From Allobosea sp. LC85 (GTDB lineage: Bacteria; Pseudomonadota; Alphaproteobacteria; Rhizobiales; Beijerinckiaceae), in the NCBI RefSeq assembly GCF_000735605.1, contig NZ_JPKG01000059.1, positions 310,001 to 374,000 on the forward strand: a stretch of DNA of 64,000 nt, written 5' to 3'. Positions 42,611 to 51,938 of this stretch are shown piece after piece. Below the pieces are notes generated by a model that had not been told where the DNA came from, did not search any database, and worked only from the letters and a program-made list of their open reading frames with translations. Every line of letters begins with the position of its first letter. Position 1 is the stretch's first letter. The position numbers were made by a program, and so were the translations under genes.

Positions 42611-44209
42611 TCAGGCCTTGGAGACGCCCCAGAAGAACGGCAACGGCCCACTGACGACGCCCGAGACGTTCTTCCGCCAGGCCTGGTAGCCGAGATAGAA
42701 GCCGGTCGGCGCGTAGACGACGTTCTGGACCGCCGCCTGGTTGAGCCGCCCCATGGCCGCCTTCTCCTCGGCGAGATCCTTGGCGTTGAACCAGTTCGTC
42801 ACCTCGGTCTCAACGGCAGGCACGTCCGGCCAGCCAAACCAGGCCTTGTCGCCATTCGCGCGGATCGCCGTGTACGAGGCCGGATTGATGCAGTCGGCGC
42901 CGGCATGCCAGGTGTGGAACATGCTCCAGCCGCCCTGGCCCGGTCCAGTCTTCTGGGCGCGCCGGGAACCGACCGTGCCCCAGTCCGTGGCGACGAAGTC
43001 GACATTCATGCCGATGCGCTTGAGCAGATCGGCCGTGACGTCGCCCATCGCCTTGGTGGCGGACATGTCCTGCGCCACGACGCAGACCACCGGCTCGCCC
43101 TTGTAGCCGGACTCAGCCAGCAGCTTCTTGGCGGCCTCGATGTTGCGCATCTTGAGTATTTCGCCGCCCTGCTCGGTGTAGAGCGGGGTGCCCGGCGTGA
43201 AGAACCCGGGAAGCGGCTTCCAGAGCTTGTCGTCCTCGCCGACAAGCGCGCGCATGTAGTCTTCCTGGTTCAGCGCGGTCAGCACGGCCTGGCGCACCTT
43301 CAGATTGTTGAAGGGCGGGTGCAGGTGGTTCATGCGGAAGGACCCGATATTGCCGAGCGGGTCGCCGATATCGACATTGATATTCTTGTTGGCCTTGAGC
43401 ACCGGCACGAGATCGGCGAGCGGCGTCTCCCACCAGTCGATCTCGCCATTCTGCAGCGCTGCGGCAGCCGTCGCCGGGTCAGGCATTATCACCCACTCGA
43501 TGCGATCGACCAGCATCTTCTTGCCGCCGGCGAGCCAGTTCGCCTGCTCGGAGCGCGGCACATAATCGGCGAACCTCTCGAAGACCGCCTTGGCGCCCGG
43601 CACCCACTCATTGCGCAGGAACTTCATCGGCCCGGAGCCAACGTATTCGGTGATCTGCTGGAACGGATCGGTCTTGGCGATACGCTCCGGCATGATGAAG
43701 GAGCAGGGCGCGTTGTTCTTCGCCAGCGCCAGCAGCATCTTCGGGAAGGGCTGCTTCAGCGACCATTTCCAGCTCCGGTCGTCGACGGCAACCAGTTCGT
43801 TCTGGATGGCGCGGAGCATCAGGCCCATCGGGTCGCGCGCCGACCAGCGCACGAGGCTCTGCACCACGTCCTTGGCAAGCACCGGCTCGCCGTCGTGGAA
43901 CTTGAGGCCAGGGCGGAGCTTGAAGGTCCACGTCAGGCCATCGGAGGAGACTTCCTCGCTTTCGACCATCTGGCGCTGCGGCTGGAACTTGTCGTCGATG
44001 CCGTAGAGCGTATCCCAGACCAGCGCTGCGGCATTGCGGACGACATATTGCGTGCCCCAGATGGGGTCGAAATTCGCAAGATTGGCCTGCGGCACGAAGC
44101 GCAGGGTCTTGGCCGCCGCCCCTTGCGACAAAGCCGGCATGGCAAGTCCGCCGGTGGCAGCCAGAGCGCCGGCACCAGTGGCAGATTTCAAGAATGTCCT
44201 GCGATCCAT
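42611..44209 (-). CDS. Peptide-type ABC transporter substrate-binding protein 2 (family 5, Tat)
   Basis: The 532-residue protein starts MDRRTFLKSATGAGALAATG, a twin-arginine signal, with cleavage near ALSQGA. The mature part has the SBP_bac_5 signature (LTWTFKLRPGLKFHDGEPV near 95). Export by Tat means it folds before export. The ligand is unknown; the surrounding amidases and carbamoylases suggest an amide or N-carbamoyl compound. It is a different subfamily from the binding protein at 30577. Confidence 0.91.
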   Translation of the reverse strand: MDRRTFLKSATGAGALAATGGLAMPALSQGAAAKTLRFVPQANLANFDPIWGTQYVVRNAAALVWDTLYGIDDKFQPQRQMVESEEVSSDGLTWTFKLRPGLKFHDGEPVLAKDVVQSLVRWSARDPMGLMLRAIQNELVAVDDRSWKWSLKQPFPKMLLALAKNNAPCSFIMPERIAKTDPFQQITEYVGSGPMKFLRNEWVPGAKAVFERFADYVPRSEQANWLAGGKKMLVDRIEWVIMPDPATAAAALQNGEIDWWETPLADLVPVLKANKNINVDIGDPLGNIGSFRMNHLHPPFNNLKVRQAVLTALNQEDYMRALVGEDDKLWKPLPGFFTPGTPLYTEQGGEILKMRNIEAAKKLLAESGYKGEPVVCVVAQDMSATKAMGDVTADLLKRIGMNVDFVATDWGTVGSRRAQKTGPGQGGWSMFHTWHAGADCINPASYTAIRANGDKAWFGWPDVPAVETEVTNWFNAKDLAEEKAAMGRLNQAAVQNVVYAPTGFYLGYQAWRKNVSGVVSGPLPFFWGVSKA

Positions 44210-44453
44210 GACTCTCTCCCCTGAAACGGCGACCTCTGACGGGCGACCTTGAGGAGAGTGTGGGCGAGAAAAATCACCCTGACAACACGCCGCAACGGTC
44301 GAAATCCGCTGGGGTCAGGCTTGCAGACTCCGTGCCAAACGGAACCGGCTGGGTGCCAACGCCATGGGCTCGCGCCAATCGAGCACAAATCCGCAGAAAA
44401 TTGCGCAACATCAGCTAAATCGATTTGATCGGCGTCTTTGATGGCCGCCGAAA

Positions 44454-44612
44454 ATGCGGCGCTCGCTGCTCCGCCTCACCGGAATACACGGCGCTGCGGC
44501 TCGAACGGTGCCGCTCGCGGATGCGCATGTCGATATCAACAACGAGGCCATGCAGATCGAGAAGCTGACCGAACCTAGATCATCGGACCGGATATCGCAT
44601 CCGGTCCGATGA
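44454..44612 (+). other. Short coding-like frame fused into the repeat, possible gene remnant
   Basis: ATG 44454 opens a 52-codon frame with GC-rich third positions until about codon 41 (VDINNEAMQIEKLTEP). The last codons are read from repeat module B. It lacks a clear ribosome site and I recognise no family. It could be the start of a gene cut off by insertion of the repeat, or chance. Confidence 0.3.
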
Positions 44613-44680
44613 TCTAGGCTTTTTGTGTTTGCATCGGCTTTTCCGAAAACCGCAATCCACTTTTCGGGCCGATGCTTTAG
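44575..44680 (-). repeat. Bipartite intergenic repeat, copy 5 (inverted; B then A)
   Basis: Module B runs CTAGATCATCGGACCGGATA to the matching arm ending GATGATCTAG, then a GCTTTTTGTGTTT linker, then module A ending GATGCTTTAG. It separates the amidase gene (44706) from the second importer. Confidence 0.88.
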
Positions 44681-44705
44681 GTCCTGATCAGCCGGGTTTC
44701 GCGCT

Positions 44706-46124
44706 TCAGGCCGATCTGACGGGCACGTCGACACGGGCGAAGGGTTGCAATGCTTCAAATGCCGCCGCCGCGCGCAAGACGAGCACATCCCTCCCGAATG
44801 GCCCGACGATCTGCAGCCCGGCCGGCAAACCGGCCGATGTCAGGCCGCAGGGCACGGAAATGGCCGGCGCCTGGGTGATGTTGAAGGGGTAGGTAAACGG
44901 CGTCCAGCGCGTCCAGTCGTCGCCATATCCGCCGTGACCAGGGGCATTTCGCCCGACCTCGAAGGCCGGCAGCGGCAAAGTCGGCGTCAGCAGCAGATCA
45001 AAGCGCTCGTGGAACTGCGCCATATGATGCGCAAGGGCGTTACGCTGGTTGAGCAGGGCGTCGACATAGGCCGAGCCCGGAACCTGCTCGCCAGCCTCCG
45101 CGACGGCAACGAGACCGGGGTCCATTTGCGCGCGCTTCTCCGGCCCCGCTCCCCGCAGGGCCAGCGCGGCCCCCGCCGACCAGAGCGTCATCAACGTCTC
45201 AAGCGGATCGTCGAAACCGGGATCGACCTCCTCGACCGTTGCGCCCAGTTCACGGAATGCAAGCGCGGCAGCCGCGGCGAGCGCTGCGATCTCTGGATCC
45301 ACCAGATGATGGCCGCCAAGGCTGGGCGACCACGCGATGCGCAGCCCCTTCACGCCGCCGGCAAGGCCGGCAACGTAATCCGGCGGGGGCTCAGTCATCG
45401 CCGTCATATCCCGGTTATCGGGCCGGCCGATCGCATTCATGGCGAGCGCCGTATCCGCGACTGTGCGGGTCAGCGGACCGAGATGGGCGAGGAAACCCAT
45501 GGTCGAAACGGGATAGGCGGGCACGCGCCCGTAGGTTGGCTTCAAGCCGACCACACCGGTGAATGCCGCCGGGATTCGGACCGATCCAGCGCCATCCGTC
45601 CCGATATGGATGCAGCCGAGATTGAGCGCAGCGCAGGAGGCCGCGCCGGAGGAGGAGCCGCCCGGCCCGGTTCGGATATCCCAAGGATTGCGCGTGATGC
45701 CCGAGAACGGTGAGTCGCCGACACCCTTCCAGCCATATTCCGGCATCGTCGTCTTGCCGAGAAACACGGTCCCCGCCTCACGCAGCCGCGCCGTTGCCGG
45801 AGCGTCCTCCGGCCAGGGCGCGTTGGAGGCCAGCGCGGAGCCGCGGCGCATCGGCCATCCCTTCACGCCGATATTGTCCTTGATCGTCACCGGCACGCCG
45901 TCGAGCGGACCAAACGGAGCGCCCTTGAGCCAGCGCGACTGCGAGGCCTCCGCCATGGCGAGCGTGACCTCGGCATCGCGCACGACAAAGGCGTTGATGT
46001 CAGGCTCGAAACGCTCGATGCGGTCGAGTGCGTCCTTGGCGACCTCGACCGGCGAGAGGCTGCGCCCGGCGTAGAGCTTGCTCAACGCGACGGCAGACAG
46101 GGAGGCGATTGCGGTCATCGGCAT
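44706..46124 (-). CDS. Amidase signature family protein 1
   Basis: The 472-residue protein has the amidase signature catalytic residues: Lys in VTIKDNIGVKGW near 85, the cis-Ser in GPGGSSSGAA near 160, and the nucleophile Ser in GAGSVRIPAA near 182. The nucleophile stretch reads GSVRIPA, as in GatA/AtzF-type enzymes. It hydrolyses a carboxamide to acid and ammonia. It lies 63 bases downstream of the L-carbamoylase-type gene and upstream of the second importer, so it is probably part of the same catabolic unit. Confidence 0.9.
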   Translation of the reverse strand: MPMTAIASLSAVALSKLYAGRSLSPVEVAKDALDRIERFEPDINAFVVRDAEVTLAMAEASQSRWLKGAPFGPLDGVPVTIKDNIGVKGWPMRRGSALASNAPWPEDAPATARLREAGTVFLGKTTMPEYGWKGVGDSPFSGITRNPWDIRTGPGGSSSGAASCAALNLGCIHIGTDGAGSVRIPAAFTGVVGLKPTYGRVPAYPVSTMGFLAHLGPLTRTVADTALAMNAIGRPDNRDMTAMTEPPPDYVAGLAGGVKGLRIAWSPSLGGHHLVDPEIAALAAAAALAFRELGATVEEVDPGFDDPLETLMTLWSAGAALALRGAGPEKRAQMDPGLVAVAEAGEQVPGSAYVDALLNQRNALAHHMAQFHERFDLLLTPTLPLPAFEVGRNAPGHGGYGDDWTRWTPFTYPFNITQAPAISVPCGLTSAGLPAGLQIVGPFGRDVLVLRAAAAFEALQPFARVDVPVRSA

Positions 46125-46187
46125 CTCTCGTGGAAGGAAGAACCAGGGCTGTCAGCAGATGTCTCACGCAGTTCGTGCCGCGATTGA

Positions 46188-47417
46188 TCAGTTATTCGCG
46201 ACGCGCCAGGCGGCACTGAGCAGGACATTGGCGCCGGCGATCATGTCCTCGTCGGAGCTGAACTCCGCCGGATTATGCGAGAGGCCGCCGATCGAGGGGA
46301 TGAAGATCATCGCCGTCGGGCAGATGCGCGACATCATCTGGGCGTCGTGTCCCGCGCCCGAGATCATCCTGCGAATCGGCAGGCCGAGTTCGGCTGCGCT
46401 CATCTCCACGCCGTAGATCAGCTCCGATGCGAATTCGACCGCCGGAAAGCGGGCAAGATCGCGGAAGCTGATCTGGATGCCGTCCCGCTCGGAAAGCTCC
46501 GCGCAGAACGTCCGGACGGCGGCCTCCGCCTCGGCCAGAAGCGCGTCCTTGGGATTGCGCAGGTCGAGCGACATGACCACGCTTTCCGGCACCACATTGA
46601 CGTTGCCTGGCTCGACGCGGATGACGCCGGAATTGGCAAGCTGGCCTGGAATCTTACCCGTCAGTTCATTGGCGAAGAGGTTGATGCGCGCAGCCGCCAG
46701 CCCGGGATCCCTGCGATAGGCCATCGGCGTCGTGCCGGCATGGCTTGGCCGGCCTTTCAAGGTCAGCTCGAGCCAGGTGATGGCCTGGATGCCGGTGACA
46801 GCGCCGAGGCCGCCGCCCTCACCTTCGAGCACCGGCCCCTGCTCGATATGGAGCTCGAGATAGGAATGCGCCGTGAGGAAGCCGGGCCGTTCCGGCCCGT
46901 GATAACCGATCCGCTTCAATTCGGTGCCGAGCACCGCCCCATCGGCATCCTTCGCGGCATGGGCCGCGTCCACGCTCATGCCGCCAGCCCAGACATAGGA
47001 GCCGAGCATGTCGGGATGGAAGCGCGCGCCCTCTTCATTGGTGAAGGCGATCACCGCCATGTCACGCTTCGGCTGCAGTCCCGCATCGCGCAGCGCCGCC
47101 AACACCTCGAGGCCGGCGATGACGCCGAGCGCGCCATCGAAACGCCCGCCGGTTCCGACCGTGTCGATATGGGAGCCGAGGATGACGGCAGGTCCCTCCT
47201 CCCGCCCCTTCAGGATGCCGACGACGTTGCCGATCGCGTCGATCTTCACCTCGAGCCCGAGCGCCTGCATCTGCAAAACGAGCCAGTCACGCCCCTGCTT
47301 GTCCTCGTCGGAGAGGGCCAGCCGCCGGCAACCGCCTTCCGGCGTTGCGCCGATCCTCGACAAGGCTTCGAGCCTCGAGACCAATCTTGGTCCGTCGATC
47401 CGCAGGTTCGAGCTCAT
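46188..47417 (-). CDS. Zn-dependent hydrolase: N-carbamoyl-L-amino-acid hydrolase / allantoate amidohydrolase type
   Basis: The 409-residue protein is an M20/M28-type dimetal hydrolase with ligands in GSHIDTV (near 82), GGRFDGALGV, FTNEEGARF (near 127), LELHIEQGP (near 190) and the C-terminal SIGGLSHNPAEFSS. The dimer-bridging domain (KGRPSHAGTTPM, near 221) is intact. The family includes L-carbamoylase (HyuC), allantoate amidohydrolase and beta-ureidopropionase, which cannot be separated by eye. It complements the D-carbamoylase 6 kb away. Confidence 0.9.
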   Translation of the reverse strand: MSSNLRIDGPRLVSRLEALSRIGATPEGGCRRLALSDEDKQGRDWLVLQMQALGLEVKIDAIGNVVGILKGREEGPAVILGSHIDTVGTGGRFDGALGVIAGLEVLAALRDAGLQPKRDMAVIAFTNEEGARFHPDMLGSYVWAGGMSVDAAHAAKDADGAVLGTELKRIGYHGPERPGFLTAHSYLELHIEQGPVLEGEGGGLGAVTGIQAITWLELTLKGRPSHAGTTPMAYRRDPGLAAARINLFANELTGKIPGQLANSGVIRVEPGNVNVVPESVVMSLDLRNPKDALLAEAEAAVRTFCAELSERDGIQISFRDLARFPAVEFASELIYGVEMSAAELGLPIRRMISGAGHDAQMMSRICPTAMIFIPSIGGLSHNPAEFSSDEDMIAGANVLLSAAWRVANN

Positions 47418-47454
47418 TCGCCAACTCTCCCAAAAGGCCGGCCGCAGGCCGCTA

Positions 47455-47561
47455 GATCACGCCGCGTTTGCACGAAATCGTCCAAACGCGGCGTGATCGA
47501 CTCTCAATAGTTTAGAGCATGCTTAATGCGAAAAACCGTTGCCACTTCGCAGCGTGCTCTA
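47455..47561. repeat. Divergent member of the bipartite repeat family
   Basis: A 44-bp near-perfect palindrome (47455-47498; arms GATCACGCCGCGTTTG and CAAACGCGGCGTGATC) is followed by a TAGAGCA ... TGCTCTA element (47513-47561). Read on the minus strand the second part contains CGAAGTGG and CGGTTTTTCG, the same core as module A of the other copies. It lies between the second amidase gene and the L-carbamoylase-type gene. Confidence 0.8.
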
Positions 47562-47590
47562 ACGCATAAAGCATGAACGATGCCGGCCGC

Positions 47591-49054
47591 TCAGCCGGCG
47601 AGCAAGGCCGGCTTGCGCTTCTCGACCCAACCGGTCGCGTCCTCATAGGCCTGCGCGGTTTCGAGCAGCAGACGCTCCGCGTGGTTGGGGCCCCAGAGTT
47701 GCATGCCCATGGGCAAACCCGCCGCGTTGAATCCGACCGGGACACTGATCGCCGGACAGCCCGACATCGTCACCGGGATCACCACCTCCATCCAGCGATG
47801 ATAGGTGTCCATCGCGCGGCCTGCGATCTCGCGCGGCCAATGCGTCTCGACGGCAAAGGGGAAGACCTGGGCACTGGGCAGGACAAGCACGTCATAGCGT
47901 TCGAACAGGCCGCGCACATGCTGATACCAGGACGAGCGCAGATTGGAGGCCTTCATCACGTCGAAAGCCGAGAGCTTGAGGCCTTGCTCCACCTCGTGAC
48001 GCGCTTCGGGCTTGAGAAGGTCGCGCCGCGCCGGGTCCGCATGGATGGGCGCCAGGCTCGCACCGACCTGCCAGGCCCGGAGTCTCGTCCAGGACTGCCA
48101 GACGGCCTCGGGATCAAAACCGAGGCTCGCCTCCTCGACCCGCGCACCCATCTCCTCGAAGGCCTTCAAGGCCTCGCGGCAAAGCGACAGGACGCCATCC
48201 TCCATCGGCAGATGCCCACCGAGATCGCCGAGCCAGCCGATGCGGAGCCCGGCAATGTCGCGCTTGAGATTGCCGAGGAACGCGGCCGGCTCCTCGCGGA
48301 TGGAGAGCGGAACGCGCGGATCGTAGCCGGATTGCACGGCGAGCAACGCGGCAAGATCGCGGGTCGTGCGCGCCATCGGGCCGGCGACGCCCATTTGCGG
48401 AATGAAGACCTCGTCGCCACTCGAGGGCACGCGGCCATAGCCCGGCCGCATGCCGAGCACGTTGTTGAAGGCAGCGGGATTGCGCAGCGAGCCGGCATGG
48501 TCGCTGCCGTCGGCCACCGGCAGCATGCGCATCGCCAGTGCAACGGCAGCGCCGCCGCTCGAGCCACCCGCGGTCTTCGACTGGTCATAGGCGTTGCGCG
48601 TCGCCCCGAAGACCGGATTGAAGGTTTGCGAACCCAACCCGAATTCCGGCGTATTGCTCTTGCCGACGATGATGGCGCCGGCTGCCTTCATGCGCTCGAC
48701 GAAAATGGCATCGCTTTGCGCGATCTCGTCCTTGAAGAGCGGCGAGCCTTGCGTCGTCGCGAATCCCTTGGCCGCGGCGAGGTCCTTGATGGCCTGCGGA
48801 AAGCCGTGCATCCAGCCCCGCGACCGGCCTGCCGCCAGTTCGCCATCCAGCCCCTCGGCTTCCTCTAGCAGATCGGAACGGTCGCGCAGCGCCACCAGGG
48901 CGTTGACCCTCGGGTTATGCCGCGCGATCTGATCGAGATAAGCGCCCATCACCTCGGTGCAGGAGAGTTTGCGCGCGTGGATCGCATGCGACAGCGCAAC
49001 TGCATCCAGGCCGACGATGTCGCCGGCCACGGCAGGGTTTCTCAAATCTGACAT
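47591..49054 (-). CDS. Amidase signature family protein 2
   Basis: The 487-residue protein has the signature residues: Lys in GFPQAIKDLAAAKG near 87, cis-Ser in TAGGSSGGAAVALA near 166, and the nucleophile Ser in GSDHAGSLRNPAA near 186. The nucleophile stretch GSLRNPA differs from the GSVRIPA of amidase 1, so the two belong to different subgroups. ATG 49054 begins MSDLRNPAVAG and follows AGAGGAA; an upstream in-frame extension has no conserved features. It is the first gene of the minus-strand catabolic block and is divergent from the MATE gene. Confidence 0.9.
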   Translation of the reverse strand: MSDLRNPAVAGDIVGLDAVALSHAIHARKLSCTEVMGAYLDQIARHNPRVNALVALRDRSDLLEEAEGLDGELAAGRSRGWMHGFPQAIKDLAAAKGFATTQGSPLFKDEIAQSDAIFVERMKAAGAIIVGKSNTPEFGLGSQTFNPVFGATRNAYDQSKTAGGSSGGAAVALAMRMLPVADGSDHAGSLRNPAAFNNVLGMRPGYGRVPSSGDEVFIPQMGVAGPMARTTRDLAALLAVQSGYDPRVPLSIREEPAAFLGNLKRDIAGLRIGWLGDLGGHLPMEDGVLSLCREALKAFEEMGARVEEASLGFDPEAVWQSWTRLRAWQVGASLAPIHADPARRDLLKPEARHEVEQGLKLSAFDVMKASNLRSSWYQHVRGLFERYDVLVLPSAQVFPFAVETHWPREIAGRAMDTYHRWMEVVIPVTMSGCPAISVPVGFNAAGLPMGMQLWGPNHAERLLLETAQAYEDATGWVEKRKPALLAG

Positions 49055-49251
49055 CCTTGACGGTTCCTCTGTCTTCTTCTTGCCGGAGATGATGGCTGCC
49101 ATGGTCGCACGCCGGTAGCGCCGTTTGCGCAGAGGCCGGATCGCGAAAACGCGCAGCGGGCCGCTTCGACATGTTCCCGCGCCGAGCGCGGGCAGGCCCA
49201 GCGTGGCTGACGCTGTCCTGCACAGAAAATGGGCGCTAGAAGCGACGACCC

Positions 49252-50658
49252 ATGACCGATCTGGCCCTCCCCATTGCACGCTCTCATCCCTGGCTCGCGG
49301 AAGTCAGGGCCATGCTCGCCCTGGGCTGGCCCATGGTGCTCACCAATGTGGCACAGACGGCGATGACGGCAACCGATGTGGTGATGATGGGGCATCTCGG
49401 CCCCGACTCGCTCGCGGCTGGAGCGCTCGGTGCCAATCTCTACACGGCAGTCCTGATCTTCGGCATCGGCGTCATGGCAGCGGTCGCGCCGATGATCTCG
49501 ATCGAGCTCGGGCGCAACCGCCATGCCGTGCGCGACGTGCGCCGCACCGTGCGCCAGGGTCTCTGGGTGGCTGCGACCCTGGTCGGTCCGATGTGGCTGT
49601 TCCTGTGGCAGGGCGAGGCGATGCTGCGCGCCATGGGGCAGGACCCGGCGCTCGCCGCCGCCGCCGCGAGCTATGTCCACACCCTGCAATGGAGCCTGCT
49701 GCCGTTCTTCTGCTACCTCGTCCTGCGGGGCTTCGTCGCGGCATTGCAGCGGCCGTTCTGGGCTTTCGTGGTGGTCCTGTTCGCCGTCGCATTCAATGCC
49801 TTCGCCAATTGGTGCCTGATGTTCGGGCGGCTCGGCTTCCCGGCACTCGGACTGCCAGGCTCAGGGATCGCCACTGCGCTCTCCTCGACCCTGATGTTCC
49901 TTGGACTTGCCATTGTCGTTTCGGTCGACAGGCGTTTCCGGCGATTTCACCTCTTCGGGCGCTTCTGGGTGCCAGACTGGCCGAGATATCGCGCCTTCTG
50001 GCGGCTCGGCTTCCCGATCGGACTGACGCTGGCCTTCGAGGTCGTGATCTTCAACGGTGCCGCATTCCTGATGGGGCTGATCGGCTCGACCTCGCTGGCC
50101 GCGCATGCGATCGCCATTCAGATCGCGTCCCTGACCTTCATGGTGCCGATGGGCATCGGCCAGGCCGGCACCGTGCGCGTCGGTCGCGCCTATGGCGCCG
50201 GCGATCGCGACGGCATCACGCGTGCCGGCACCACCGCGATCGTGCTCGCAATCTCCTTCATGGCGCTGACCGCGCTCGTGATGTTGCTCGCTCCGCACCT
50301 GCTGGTCGCGCCATTTCTTGATGCCAGCAAACCGGGTTCGCAGGCTGTCGCCGAACTTGCGATGCGCTTCCTCCTGTTCGCCGCGATCTTCCAGATTGCC
50401 GACGGCGCGCAGGTGGTCGGCTCCTGCATCCTCAGGGGCCTGCGCGATACGCGCGTGCCGATGATCCTGGCCGGCCTCGGCTACTGGGGCATCGGGCTAC
50501 CGCTTTCCGCGGCTCTCGGCTTCTGGACGCCGCTTGCCGGCAGTGGAATCTGGATCGGACTGGCGACTGGCCTTGCCGTGGTTGCGGTGCTGATGCTGTG
50601 GCGCTGGTCGCAGCGCGAAAGGCTCGGACTGGTCGCGCGCGCCGCCTCGCCAAGCTAG
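49252..50658 (+). CDS. MATE family efflux transporter (NorM-like)
   Basis: The 468-residue protein has 12 predicted helices in two six-helix halves with the MATE-type first segment (GWPMVLTNVAQTAMTATDVV) and PMGIGQAGTVRVGRAYGAGD near 300. MATE proteins export cationic drugs or toxic metabolites using Na+ or H+ gradients. The hydrophobic start and the divergent amidase support ATG 49252. No regulator is adjacent. Confidence 0.92.
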   Translation: MTDLALPIARSHPWLAEVRAMLALGWPMVLTNVAQTAMTATDVVMMGHLGPDSLAAGALGANLYTAVLIFGIGVMAAVAPMISIELGRNRHAVRDVRRTVRQGLWVAATLVGPMWLFLWQGEAMLRAMGQDPALAAAAASYVHTLQWSLLPFFCYLVLRGFVAALQRPFWAFVVVLFAVAFNAFANWCLMFGRLGFPALGLPGSGIATALSSTLMFLGLAIVVSVDRRFRRFHLFGRFWVPDWPRYRAFWRLGFPIGLTLAFEVVIFNGAAFLMGLIGSTSLAAHAIAIQIASLTFMVPMGIGQAGTVRVGRAYGAGDRDGITRAGTTAIVLAISFMALTALVMLLAPHLLVAPFLDASKPGSQAVAELAMRFLLFAAIFQIADGAQVVGSCILRGLRDTRVPMILAGLGYWGIGLPLSAALGFWTPLAGSGIWIGLATGLAVVAVLMLWRWSQRERLGLVARAASPS

Positions 50659-50973
50659 GTTGCACAGGCATTGCAGGGCGGACACAGCCAACCGCCCGCG
50701 CTTTCCCCAGTTTCGAGTAATTTGGGCGATTCGGTACGGTTATTGCCAAGAACCCGCCTGATCGACCGAAAAACCGGGTCATTTCTGGGCGTTTTCGAGC
50801 TGTTGCTGATTCAGCACAGGCCGCCGGAGACACAATTTCGCCGCATTGTGTTCACCCCACGGCCACGCCCTCCGCCTTGAAACCCTCTGGGCGAAGACGT
50901 GGAACACCGTGGAACTGCGCGATCGCTCGTCCGTTGCTAGTCCCGCAAGACCAAGAATACGCGAGCCAAACTC
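50659..50973. other. Intergenic region without gene
   Basis: These 315 bases show no convincing frame on either strand. A short TGCTGA-T-TCAGCA palindrome (about 50803-50815) is the only symmetric element noticed. The region probably carries the promoter of the L,D-transpeptidase gene. Confidence 0.5.
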
Positions 50974-51747
50974 ATGTCCTTCGACTCGATCGCCGGCGCA
51001 CTCCGCCATCGCCTCTTCAAGCGCGTGATGGTGCTGTTGTTGCCGCTATCGCTGGCAGCCTGCGTCGGCGCGCGCCAACAAGCTCTCGAGGCTGCGAGAC
51101 CTGCCGGACCGAGCGCGGCTGCACTCGCCATGTATGGCGAGATTCCCGACGAAAAGTTCCCTCTCCCTGAAACCGACATTTCCGAAGTCGATTCGCGCTT
51201 CCTGAGGCAGGAGGTCGCCTATCCGACCAGCGAACGGCCCGGCACGATCGTCGTCGACACCAACAAGCGCTATCTCTATCTGGTCCGCGAGAACGGCCGC
51301 GCCATCCGCTATGGCATCGGCGTCGGCAAGCAGGGCATGTCCTGGCGCGGTCGCGCAACCGTTGCCCGCAAGGCAGCCTGGCCGCGCTGGACTCCTACTC
51401 CTGCAATGATCGCACGTGATCCCGCCAAGAACGCCCGCTGGGCCGGCGGCATGGACGCGGGCCTCGAGAACCCGCTCGGTGCGCGCGCGCTCTATCTCTA
51501 TCAGGGTGACCGCGACACGCTCTACCGGATCCACGGCACATCGGAGCCCTGGACCATCGGCAAGGCGGTTTCGAGCGGCTGCATCCGCATGTTCAACCAG
51601 GATATCATCGACCTGCACAGCCGCGTGCCGACCGGCACCACCGTCGTGGTCCTCAACCGCACCCCGTTGCTGAAGCCGGAGCCCGGCGAGAATTTCGACG
51701 AGTTCGTCTCTGAAGGTGTCGAGCCAGCCGAGCCGTTCGAAGGCTGA
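50974..51747 (+). CDS. L,D-transpeptidase (YkuD domain) lipoprotein 1
   Basis: The 257-residue protein has an N-terminal signal with lipobox LAAC (about residues 26-29), so it is probably lipid-anchored in the periplasm. The YkuD domain covers about 85-230 and carries the catalytic motif HGT...SSGCIRM with the nucleophile Cys. L,D-transpeptidases make 3-3 cross-links in peptidoglycan or attach proteins to it; polar-growing Rhizobiales have many. A paralogue lies at 55238-56047. A strong hairpin follows the stop. Confidence 0.92.
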   Translation: MSFDSIAGALRHRLFKRVMVLLLPLSLAACVGARQQALEAARPAGPSAAALAMYGEIPDEKFPLPETDISEVDSRFLRQEVAYPTSERPGTIVVDTNKRYLYLVRENGRAIRYGIGVGKQGMSWRGRATVARKAAWPRWTPTPAMIARDPAKNARWAGGMDAGLENPLGARALYLYQGDRDTLYRIHGTSEPWTIGKAVSSGCIRMFNQDIIDLHSRVPTGTTVVVLNRTPLLKPEPGENFDEFVSEGVEPAEPFEG

Positions 51748-51776
51748 TCGCCACCCTCCGTCATCACCCAGAGACT

Positions 51777-51816
51777 GGCGCGCATCACCGACCCACATGG
51801 TTCGGTGATGCGCGCC
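51777..51816 (+). terminator. Probable intrinsic terminator after L,D-transpeptidase 1
   Basis: GGCGCGCATCACCGA and TCGGTGATGCGCGCC form a perfect 15-pair stem with a ten-base loop, followed by TCTTCATTT. It lies 29 bases after the stop. Confidence 0.8.
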
Positions 51817-51938
51817 TCTTCATTTCCCAGCGCCACAATTTGATATAGGCGGAGCGGCGGCGGGGAGCCTTGCTCAAGCTGCCGCATGCGAGGCCGGATC
51901 AATCCCGCTCCGGCCCCCGCGAGAGAGGACGACACCTC

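Larger units (their letters stand above)
44210..44705. other. Intergenic region with a repeat copy and a short coding-like fragment
   Basis: The 496 bases upstream of the second binding-protein gene contain repeat copy 5 (44575-44680) and a short frame at 44454-44612. The stretch 44210-44450 shows no gene; it is the likely place for the promoter of the importer operon. Confidence 0.5.
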
